NCBI GenBank assembly: GCA_013396525.1
Contig: VWYX01000121.1
Coordinates: 528,881-592,880 of the forward strand
DNA: 64,000 nucleotides
Direction: 5' to 3'
DNA from: Chaetorhynchus papuensis
Lineage: Eukaryota > Chordata > Aves > Passeriformes > Rhipiduridae
This document shows, one piece after another, positions 40,401-49,097 of the stretch. Under the pieces are notes generated by a model. It saw only the letters and a list, made by a program, of their open reading frames with translations. It searched no databases and was not told where the DNA came from. The translations under genes and the position numbers were made by a program. Positions within the stretch are counted from its first letter, which is position 1; every line of letters begins with the position of its first letter.

Positions 40401-40739
40401 TGTCGCTGTGTCACACTCTCTGCAACAGAGTTCCTGGCTGAGCACAGAGCGGTCAGGGTCACGGTAAGCAAAATTATCACTATTTTACTCAAAACCCGCC
40501 ATTTTTGGACTCGTGTCCTTCGCAAAACCTACAGGTGTGGATTTGCACAAGCGAAACTAGCTGGAGCCAGCGGCCCCCAGTTCCCCCATCCCCTCCCCTG
40601 CGCTCCCCATCCCACCGGCACCACGTCCCAGCCGGGGCAGGGGAGGCTTCCAAATTTCCCGGAACTCCCTTGTGCGCCTCCCGTTCTGCGAGGGGCGGCA
40701 GCGCTGGAGCAGCCCCGAGCCTGCCCCGCGGCTCGCCCC

Positions 40740-40789
40740 GCATCCCGCACGCCGCATCCCGGCGCTCCGCATCCCGCATCCCGCATCCC
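40740..40789. repeat. GCATCCC short minisatellite
   Basis: GCATCCC occurs at 40740, 40754, 40769, 40776 and 40783. The last three are strictly head to tail and the others are separated by 7-8 bases of related sequence. It lies in the middle of the CpG island and explains the repetitive arginine/isoleucine/proline-type chance translations of the island. Confidence 0.85.
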
Positions 40790-40815
40790 GGCTGCTTTTC
40801 CAGAGGGATGCTGGC

Positions 40816-40831
40816 GACATCTGGTGGCGGC
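40816..40831 (+). promoter_or_regulatory. CTCF-like motif
   Basis: GACATCTGGTGGCGGC fits much of the CTCF core (CCASYAGRKGGCR), with the GGTGGCG half intact and mismatches in the left half. It lies in a CpG island, a common setting for CTCF. Binding is not shown. Confidence 0.35.
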
Positions 40832-40902
40832 GGGAGGGACGCCCGGGCCGGCAGGAGCGGGAGCGGGGTGGCCGGGGAGGCGCGGAGACCGGGCAGGAGG
40901 TG

Positions 40903-41444
40903 GTGCCTCAGCCGCACCCCAGCCGCCCGCTCACCCCCGCAGTGAACCGAGGGGGGAAAGTAAACCTCGTGGGCTGAGGCAGGAGCATCTAATAACTGAA
41001 ACAGAGTCAGATGTTATAAAAACAAAAATAATAATTGTAATGGAAAGGAGAGAGGGGAACAATACCCAAGACAGACAAGTGAAGCACAGTACAATTGCTC
41101 GCCACCCACTGACTGATGTCCAGCCCATCCCTGAGCAGCAATCAGCAGCTCTCAACCCGCTCCCTGCCCCATTTAACACTGAGCATGAAATTCTCTAGTA
41201 TGGAATATCCTTTTGGTCAGTTCAGGTCACCTCCCTGGCCATGCTCCCTCCCAGCTTCTTGTGCACCTGCTTCTTGGCAGAGCATGAAACACTAAAAAGT
41301 CCCTGACATAGGGCAAGCACTTCTCAGCAGCAACCAAAACATCAGTGTGTTATCAACATTACCCTCATACTGTAACCAAAACACAGCACTGTACCAGCTA
41401 CTGAGAATAAAATTATTCACAGTATGCCAGCCAAACCCATGGCA
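40903..41444 (-). mobile_element. avian endogenous-retrovirus solo LTR
   Basis: I recognise this as an LTR family common in bird genomes, inserted on the minus strand. Landmarks on the plus strand are AACCTCGTGGGCTGAGGCAG near 40965, AATTGCTCGCCACCCACTGA, CTGAGCATGAAATTCTCTAG, TATGGAATATCCTTTTGGTC, CCTCCCAGCTTCTTGTGCAC, AAAACATCAGTGTGTTATCA and CACAGCACTGTACCAGCTAC. The 5' LTR terminus (ending in CA on the plus strand) is at about 41444. The other end is uncertain (40901-40960). The TATA region is degenerate (TTTAACACTGAGC). No internal retroviral genes flank it and no clear target-site duplication is visible, so it is an old solo LTR with decayed ends. Confidence 0.85.
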
Positions 41445-41552
41445 GATGATGAGATGAAAAAATATCCTTGGCCTAAACAGTACTAGGTGGCTCCAAGCGA
41501 GTTCAGCATCATAGGCAACTCTAAAGGTCAGATAACAAGAACAATGTTACCA

Positions 41553-41615
41553 TCAGGGTGGTTGGAACTAAGACCATCTTTAAGGTCATTCCATCCCAAA
41601 CTGCTCTATGACTCA
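41553..41615 (+). mobile_element. CR1 3' tail fragment
   Basis: CAGGGTGGTTGGAACTAAGA, CCATCTTTAAGGTCATTCCA and TCCCAAACTGCTCTATGACT match the last 60 bases of CR1. Everything 5' of this is missing or unrecognisable, so it is a very short, typical truncated insertion. Confidence 0.75.
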
Positions 41616-42110
41616 GTAACTACCCCTTTGCAGTATTTGTGCTGTTCTTGTCATGCAGCCACAGCAAATAAGAGGTCTGAACCCAGGTGTGAGCTCCAAA
41701 CTCTCTAACAGGCTGTGTCACATGATGTCAAGATACAGAACATCTTTCAATGTAGAAAGAACATACCTTAGAAGATATTAATTATTTTGCTGGACATGTA
41801 AATCACACACAAACTAGGTGTTTAAGCATATTTCAAACATAGCAAGCTTATAAGAGTTTAAGACTTTCATGGAAACATCATTCAACTTCCAAAACAAAGT
41901 GAAAGAATAAACAATTTTTAGGTGTCCTGAAGGAACAGCTATTAGTCAATTTCCCAGCTGGAGTTCCCAGCATACTTTTTTACAATTTAAATGCCATTTC
42001 TGATTGATTCTCATGCTGCGAAGGAAACCCCAGCCAAAATTGCTGAGTTTTACCATTTTTACCAATAAAATTCATAGGATTCTGGTGCCAGGCTCTAGAT
42101 TACATCTAGT
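41616..42110. other. unique sequence
   Basis: Nothing recognisable between two CR1 fragments. Confidence 0.5.
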
Positions 42111-42279
42111 TTGCCAGGAGAAGTTGTGGATGCCCCATCCCCGGAAGTGTTCAAAGCCAGGTTGAATAAGACTCTGACCAACCTGCTCTAGTGAAAGGCG
42201 TCCCTGTCCATGGCAGGGGGGTTGGAACAAGATGATCTTTAAGGTCCTTTCAACCCAAGCCATTTTATGATTCTATGAC
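42111..42279 (+). mobile_element. CR1 LINE 3' end
   Basis: Plus-strand CR1 tail: TTGCCAGGAGAAGTTGTGGA, TGCCCCATCCCCGGAAGTGT, CGTCCCTGTCCATGGCAGG, TGGAACAAGATGATCTTTAA and the terminal repeat ATTTTATGATTCTATGA. It is one of the best-preserved 3' ends in the window. Confidence 0.95.
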
Positions 42280-43421
42280 ATCAGTACATTGACTGCTATG
42301 AAATCATAAATACTTTCTCCCCAAAACTGAAAGCCATTGGAGGTCGCTAAGAACACCTGAGCACACATCTTTCAAACATGAACTAGGTCTGGTGAATCCT
42401 TCCTTGTCCAGATTCATAACATGGGCCAACTGACCTTCCAAGGTCATGTTGAGGAAAATGGAAACCTTAGGCACACAAGTTTCTCAGTTCTGCCTCCTGT
42501 TAGAAGTACTGCCAGAATTCCCATGCAGCAACAGTTAGAAGCCTTTCTACCTTAGAGGCCTTAGAGGAACTTTCAGAAGAGCTGTATTTACTTAATAATC
42601 AGTCATATCCACGCATTTCTTAGATGTGAACATCATAAATATTCAGCGAGACCTCTAGCCACCTGGATGCTATGACTGAACCTCATCCACAAGACAACTG
42701 AAAATCAGAGGCATTTTGAGGTCACCCTTCTGGGTAAATTCAACACATCCACTTGAAACTGGAACCATCACACACAAATACAGAGAAGAGAAAGTACAAT
42801 TATTATGTAAGTGGAGTTTGAATTTGGCTTGAGAAATGCCCTGAGGAATGGACTATAACGTAGCTCACGGGCTAATTCTTTGCCTGAATGGTGTAAAGGT
42901 CTTCTAAGCTGGAAAAAAAAAAGTTTGGGCCCTTTGCTTCTCTGAACTGTAGGAGAGAGCGTTCTTTTCCAGGGCAGTTTAGGACTTACTTGAAATAGGT
43001 ATTCCCAGAGAATTCTTTTGTTTAAGTTTTCTACATATATCAATGTACCAAATGTATATTGCTTTCCAGGAATCACAGACATTACAAAGAGAGGGAAGTA
43101 CAGCTGGAAACTTGGGAATTACAGAATTGATGTGTTTCCACCTTTCAAAGAAGGCAACAGTGAGTCAGCCTTAGATAATCACTGAAGCCTTGACTCCAGT
43201 GTGCTGTGAATAATCCACAGCTAGAAATCAAGGAGTACAGAATGCTTTTCTCTATAGTGGTAGGTGCGTTGCTAAGAGTGGGGGCGAAGGAGAGAACATG
43301 ACAAGGACTCTCTTGCATCTCAGCGAGTCTTGACTGTTGGAGTGGCCTATTGACACTGCTGGCAGCTGATACAGACTGAAGTACTTTGTGAGCCACTCAG
43401 TCTTGCCTGACAGGGACTTCA
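42280..43421. other. unique sequence
   Basis: No gene or recognised repeat. Confidence 0.5.
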
Positions 43422-43566
43422 GCTCTACTCAGCGCTGGCGAGGCAGCAGCAAGAGTGTGATGTCTAGTTCTGGTCACAGCACTTCAAGAAAGACGGGAGC
43501 CAAATGGAGAGAGTCCAGAGAGGCAATAAGAATGAAGAGAAGTGTAGAAAGCATAACCCGAGGTAA
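43422..43566 (+). mobile_element. CR1 LINE internal fragment
   Basis: GCTCTACTCAGCGCTGGCGA, GTCTAGTTCTGGTCACAGCA, CTTCAAGAAAGACGGGAG and GAGAGAGTCCAGAGAGGCAA match the end of CR1 ORF2 (the CTACTCGGCGCTGGTGAGG region). No 3' tail follows, so the insertion is truncated or interrupted on the right. Confidence 0.85.
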
Positions 43567-46109
43567 CAACTTTCTCTAGAAAAGAGAAAACAGAAAAGAC
43601 AGTCCATGAACTGTCTTCAAAAATGTAATCACTTTCTGCAAATAGAGAATATATCTTTTGGGGTAGGAAAAGCAGTAACAGATTTAAACTGAATCAAGGG
43701 TACACTACATTTTCCTCGGGGTACAGAGCAGTTAACCCTTCTGGTTTTAGTTGGACATGAGTCATTGCACTGCTTAAACCTAATCTCTATATTTTATTCT
43801 TAATTTTCCTATGTGCATTTTTCTATACTGGCTTGGAAAAGTAATATACACAGTCAAAATACTGCTAACAAGATCAATGTTTACCAATACCTTATTTTCT
43901 GTATATCTCAGTTTACAGCATTCCTATCTACTTCCTATAGTTGTTGTGAGACCTACTCAAACACCTGTTAAGCTATTTGAAAAGTGCAAGTGTGAATAGC
44001 ATAATTTTATTAATACATAATGATATTGTGTGTATTTATTAAAAGCATATCTCAATGTATGTTTAATAGTGGTTTTTATACATTATTAACAGAACCAATA
44101 AAAAATGAGAAAAATGAGGCTCCAAAACATGACTCTGCTTTCATCAGAAATTTTTCAGTCTGGCATCTTTTAGTCATCTACAATTACACAAAGCTGACAA
44201 AAAGGTTGTCGGGATTGTATTCTAATATTGAGGGAAGAGACAGGGTCAGCAGAAGTCGTGCAGGCATCTCAACAGACAATATCAATAACTGGACTTTTCC
44301 AAAAGAGAAATGTAGTCAATAAAACATAAAAGAAAAGCATTTTAAAAATTTAAAAGCTTTTCCAAATACAGAAAGTCCATATTATGACAGCAACTGGCCA
44401 CTCCAGAATGCACATTACCAAAGCATGAAAGCACTGCTGAGGTGACTGAAGTCACTCTGCCTTTAGTCTTGTGTCTCCCAGCACACCCAAGACACACATT
44501 AATGGCTTAATGTGTTATTGCCTAATTAAATGATTGAATGCCTTGAATATAAAAGACAATCTGTTAAGTGGTAGGTTCTGGCACGCCTAGCCCTGAAAAC
44601 ACATTAAAAGCACTTGCCATCTGAAAAGGAAAGAGATGGGGGCACAAACGTTTGGCTTTACACTACACAAAATGAATCCAATAAAAAGTGTCAAAATTTA
44701 ATGACAGTGACAGTGAGTGCACAAAATCATGAACTTGCGTTCAAACTGTCAGAAGGGAATGAGGAAACAAAAAAGAAAAAAGCCTGGATTCATATGTAAA
44801 CCAGGTGGCAAATGCCATCTAAATCCCTTGCATGCAGTATCTATGATGTCTTGTAGAAATGCATGCCAACACAGAGGCAAAACCTAACCTTTGCAGCAGG
44901 CATTTCAAAGTGCGTATTTTCACTAATAAAATCATTGCTGTTTGTGGTTTGACTACACCTGCTACACAAAACATCAAAAATACCATATAGCTATACCTTA
45001 GAGAAATTGTTTTGCACTTTAAGAGTGGATTAGCATCATCTAGAGATTGCTAAGGCTAAGAGAACTGCATTTGCTCCCCTTTTAATTTCAGGAAATATAA
45101 ACTCACCACAAAAGACTACTGACTAAGAGGTATTGCTTAAGACTGGGTTTAACCACAAAGAAAAAGGGCTAAATCCCCCAGTTCATTATCTGGTTCTCCT
45201 AAATTCCATAATTCTTGTATTTCCATGGCAAAACAGAAATGGCATTGCTTAAAGCAGAGTACAGCCCTTACTCTTGTCAACTGTACAGAAAACCACTCGG
45301 TTGCTGTCTTTGGCCCATTGGAAACTTCAAAAAAACTACATGCAGTGCTAAAAGAGCACTCAGAGGAACCCTTGAACCTGATCCACCAAAAGTCACAGAA
45401 GCAGCAGAAACCCAGTCAGTAGCAAATATTTTTCTTTGAAGCAAAGCTGAAAAGACAGTGCTCAAGGTAACAGCACATGTGTTTAGGTCAGACACTTACA
45501 GCATATGCAGACTTTATTTTAAAGTTTTTCTAAAGACAAGGGCTTGGGGATGACACTGACTTTAGTCAGAAAACACTGTAACACCCCCGAGGTCCCTGGT
45601 CCCCATACAGGTGGCCACATACTGTTGTGGATGTCCCAGCAGCCAGGAGGCTGAGCAGCAGGATGCCAGGCAGCAGCACTGCAAGGAAAAGTGCATTTCT
45701 GCCAGCATGAAGCTGAGCTTCACAGCCAAAAATTGCCTCCTGGTCTACTCTGCTTTTAAAGACAAGACCACAAGGTATTTCTGCCTACCTGGACATAGCA
45801 AACTCCTGGTTTGGCTGTCAGAAACAGGATGTCTCAGTTTCAGCTGCTCCCTCAGGCAGAGGGAGCTCAGTGTGTCACACCTCAAGAGAAGCTCCTGGCT
45901 GGAGATAGGCCTGGAACAGGAGACCCTTCTCGCTATCTAAGTCCATTTCACTAACAAAGCTAACATAGTGGTTGCTTTGCCTTCTTGTTTTGTTTTGTAG
46001 GATAACGTGTTACAGAAGATGGGTTGCTGCTCAATGAGCAGAGGAGCATTACAAATTTCTAAGCCCTAAACGCAGCCACTGCCACACAGTCACCCACATC
46101 CCAGCGCCC
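43567..46109. other. unique sequence without recognised gene
   Basis: No gene or transposon recognised. A 110-codon frame at 45611-45940 opens with GTG, is cysteine- and serine-rich and has no recognised domain. GC content is higher there (45560-45940) than in the surroundings. Confidence 0.5.
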
Positions 46110-46250
46110 CATAAAGTCCTAGAAAGGCTTGGGTTGGAAGGGGTCTTAGAAGTCATTGAGTTCCAATCCCCCTACCTTCCACTAGGCCAGGTTACTCAAA
46201 GCCCCATCCAACCTGGCCTTGAACACCTCCAGGGATGGGGCATCCACAAC
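46110..46250 (-). mobile_element. CR1 LINE 3' end
   Basis: Inverted CR1 tail: GGCTTGGGTTGGAAGGGGTC, CCTTCCACTAGGCCAGGTTA, AAGCCCCATCCAACCTGGCC and CTCCAGGGATGGGGCATCCA. It is about 140 bases long and well preserved in its central part, so it is probably younger than the 2013 copy. Confidence 0.95.
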
Positions 46251-48402
46251 AGTATCTCAAACATCAGATTTTGGGTGTTTGATGTGTAGAAATACTTATA
46301 TTAAAGACTCTGTAGCTGTAGAATGTTCTTTAAAGCTCTGGGTTTAACATATAAAAGCTACTTTCTAACAGTTTCAGTTATGACTGCTATGAACTGTAGC
46401 CTAAAGTTTCACTCAGAGTAGTGAGGGCCAGGAATATGTGTTGTATTACACTCCTGAAAGGCATGTTATCATCTGAACATGACAGGAATGCCCTGACATG
46501 ACTCGTCCTCACTGATTACGATCATCAGTGAAAGCTGCTAAATTTGGCAAGTGGGAGTCATTTTGGAGGCTATATATATGTAAAGAATTGATTGTCAGTC
46601 TTTGTATTCTCCTTGGATATAATATTGAAACAATGGTCTGCTCTCTCAATGAGCTGCTGAGTTTACAGGGAAGGTGAAATATATGCTCTTACCTGAGAAG
46701 GTCACATTTTCATGATGGAAAATAAGAATGGGAGAAATTTAAAGGAAATAGATGGTTTTTTCCATTTCTCTGATTCCTTTTTTTAAAATCAGATATCCCC
46801 AAAGCATTCATGATAAATTTTTGTTCGGTCTGTTTTCAAAACCCTATACTGCATTATCTTCTCCCAGAACAGTCACATGTGCTAGTATGTGCTTATATTT
46901 ACTATAAGAAAATATTGCAGTTTATCTAACATGAAGTTGGATGCAGTTTAAATTCACAATTTCTTGTCCTGTAAGTACAGCATGTAGAAAATAGTTTCTC
47001 CTGGTTTTACAACTTTTTCATCTATTTGAAGACCAGTTCCCCTTTCCTTTTTTTTTTTTTTTTGTAGATTAGTAATTCCAAATTCTTCAATATTAAGTCA
47101 TAAAAGTTTATTCCGTCATTACCAGGCTCATGGTTTTTCAATGAACTTCTTAGGTTGTGATGCCTCCCTAGCACTTTAGCAAGCATTTCAGCAGAGCCTT
47201 CCTCACACCATGTAGAGACAATGACTACTTCACAGCATGTAAATAATTCCCATTATTCTCTCTTTCCACTAGATCTCTATGCTGCGGTCCAGCAGAATTG
47301 GTATTATCTTCTAGTCCTTTTTTAACCTGCTTCTCATCCTTACTTAGCCTGTTGTTTCCAAATGTGGGGTTTTATCACTTTCTATCCCTGCCTTCCTCTG
47401 GCATCCTGTATTTCGTGACACCAAATTTCATCCTGTTCGTGGTTTCCTTCTGGTTTTTTTTGTCCAGAATGCTTTTCCAATTTATTAAAATAATTTTGAA
47501 TTGACACTCCTTCCTTCTTTATTCTGAGCATCCTTTCCAGTTTAATATTGCCTGCAAACATTACGACACCACTTCTATAATATTTAAAATACTGAGTGGT
47601 GCCAGCCCAGGAGACATTGTGAATATAAAGGTTGCCAGCTAGGCAGTAGCTGGAGAATTAAAATGTCCTTATGCTTTCCCACAGACATTAAGAAATGGAG
47701 GGCCTTTTGCTTTGGTCATCCAAGGACACAATCGTGATTCGTCAACCCGCAAGCTTCAACATTGTTTCCATTTGCAATTTGATATTTGTTCAGCTTATCA
47801 TATTTCAGTTATTCTTGAAAGAACTGCAGAACTAGTCCTTATGCTGGACGGCTTGTCTCCTTTTTCACTGATTCACCCAAAAAGTAGACTGTTCTTCAGT
47901 ATTATTAAAAATATAATCTCCTTAGCTGACCTCCAGCAGAAAACAAAAACAGAAGTCTGTTTCCATAAAAGCAGCTCTAAAACACTACATAATACTCAGG
48001 CCTCTCACTGATTTAGTACCACTTAGCTTTGTCCCTGACATAACATTTAAACTGGATGACTGGGCAACAGGCCCTTCGGAACAGCAAGTCAACTATAATA
48101 AACTTAGACTAGTGATACAAAACAAATTGAGTTTGACTGCTGTAGTGCATGCTGTTGGCATAATTCCATTCAGGGATATTAGAAGTCTAGTGGACTGGGC
48201 AAGGTCATTGCTATGATGATGCTCCCTTCCTTCATACCTCCTGCTGTTTAAGGGATGTGTGCTAAGGTAATGGATCAGATTAAGTATCCTGATGACACTT
48301 TTGATTATGTTCCTTCCTCAGAAAGGCCATCAGATTTTGGCTGATGGTTGGCAATCAGCTTTGGAAAGGCAGCAAATTTCAGAGACACAAGCTGTCCCTT
48401 TT
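46251..48402. other. AT-rich unique sequence
   Basis: No gene recognised. A run of about 16 T at 47048-47063 is the only homopolymer of note. The stretch 47515-47570 (GAGCATCC, TGCCTGCAAACATTACGACA) is vaguely CR1-like but too weak to call. Confidence 0.5.
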
Positions 48403-48600
48403 TGGTGATGCAGTGGCCTAACAACAGTAACATACACACTTGGGGCCAGAAGGCTTGATTATTGTAATTCTGTCCTAGCAGGACCTTTCCAGCGCCTGCA
48501 ACATGCAGGGGGTTCAGAAACATGTATGTGCACTGGACTAAGCATCACAACCTTACTCAGATCTATAATTTCCTATGGCAATACTTTCACCTCAGTCAAT
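48403..48600 (+). mobile_element. fossil LINE of an L2-like clade, C-terminal ORF2
   Basis: A plus-strand frame stays open from about 48403 to 48729. It encodes ARRLDYCNSVLAG (48445-48483), then RLQHAG and MCTGLSITTLLRSI. These fit, in order and spacing, the conserved C-terminal blocks of L2-like LINE polymerases: RLDYCNSLLAGLP, then RLQLVQNAAAR, then HITPLLRSLHWLPV. CR1 in this window does not carry this DYCN block, so it is a different, older lineage. The boundaries are uncertain and nothing recognisable precedes 48403. Confidence 0.6.
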
Positions 48601-48972
48601 GGAGCTGCTCCCCAGTCACTTCCCAGTGGCAGAGTTTGGGAAGCAAAATCTTACAGTAGAAAGCTGTTCCCGCATATTCCTCTGTTACTTCTCCAGGATC
48701 CGACGCACATACTGGGACCCAGGATGTGAGTATACAGGCGGCTGGGTTACGTGGCAGAAGTTCATGCACTTGGTTCAGGAGGGTCACTGTGAAAAGGTGC
48801 TGCCACCCGCTCGTGCAGCTCCTCTGAGCCACTGCCAGCTGAAGCAGCACAGCTCTGCAGCCTCTCCCAGCCTCGGCACCCGCGGTGTCACAGTGAACTG
48901 TGTGCCCTGTGGTACAGGTAACGCGTGTGCCACAGGGCACAAAATGTAAAAACCCGCCGGCTCAGGGTGCTG
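48601..48972. other. unique, moderately GC-rich sequence
   Basis: The open frame of the LINE fossil runs through here to 48729 without further recognisable LINE blocks. A scatter of GCTGCC/CAGC words and a few CpG are present, too sparse for a CpG island. Confidence 0.45.
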
Positions 48973-49016
48973 CCAGTGTGGTGAGTGAATGCAGCCGGTG
49001 TGATGAGTGAACGCAG
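48973..49016. repeat. 22-bp tandem duplication
   Basis: Two adjacent 22-base units, 48973-48994 and 48995-49016, match at 19 of 22 positions. Both share GTGTG, GAGTGAA and GCAG. Confidence 0.85.
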
Positions 49017-49083
49017 CCACAGCTAGAAAAGACGCCTCGTGTTTGGTACTGTTTCGCTCTAAGCAACATCTTCAACATCTCAT

Positions 49084-49097
49084 CACTAGATGGCGGC
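49084..49097 (+). promoter_or_regulatory. CTCF-like motif
   Basis: CACTAGATGGCGGC matches the CTCF core CCASYAGRKGGCR at nearly every constrained position, with only the first C replaced. It sits in unique sequence with several CpG nearby. It is the best CTCF-like match I noticed in the window. Confidence 0.45.

Larger units (their letters stand above)
40540..40960. promoter_or_regulatory. CpG island, possible orphan promoter
   Basis: About 400 bases with very high G+C and several dozen CpG dinucleotides by eye stand out in a window that is otherwise AT-rich and CpG-poor. Promoter-type words are present: a GGGGCGG SP1 box near 40692-40698 and TTCCCGGAA at 40656-40664, which fits ETS or STAT sites. 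No TATA box is seen. No coding exon can be supported on either side, so the island may drive a noncoding RNA or be an orphan island. Its right edge overlaps the LTR at 40903-41444, whose outer part is itself GC-rich. Confidence 0.7.

Noticed and set aside
40456..40470. Plus-strand donor-like ACG/GTAAGC at 40463/40464.
   Set aside because: It lies on the 5' side of the CpG island for plus-strand transcription, so it does not fit a transcript starting in the island.
40223..40525. Minus-strand frame with a hydrophobic stretch (IVIILLTVTLTALCSA) directly downstream of the CpG island, ending at a donor-like site: a tempting signal-peptide first exon.
   Set aside because: The frame opens with TTG, has no internal ATG before the donor, and an in-frame TAG lies six bases upstream of the TTG. 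It cannot be a normal first coding exon.
40489..40917. 142-codon minus-strand open frame spanning the CpG island.
   Set aside because: Stop codons are rare in GC-rich DNA in every frame here. The frame starts with GTG and has no recognised domain.
40290..41198. 302-codon plus-strand open frame across the CpG island and LTR.
   Set aside because: It has a non-ATG start, low-complexity proline/arginine/alanine composition from GC-rich DNA and the GCATCCC repeat, and it runs into the inverted LTR.
47515..47570. Weak resemblance to the CR1 'TCTGCAAATTT' region.
   Set aside because: Too short and diverged to separate from chance.
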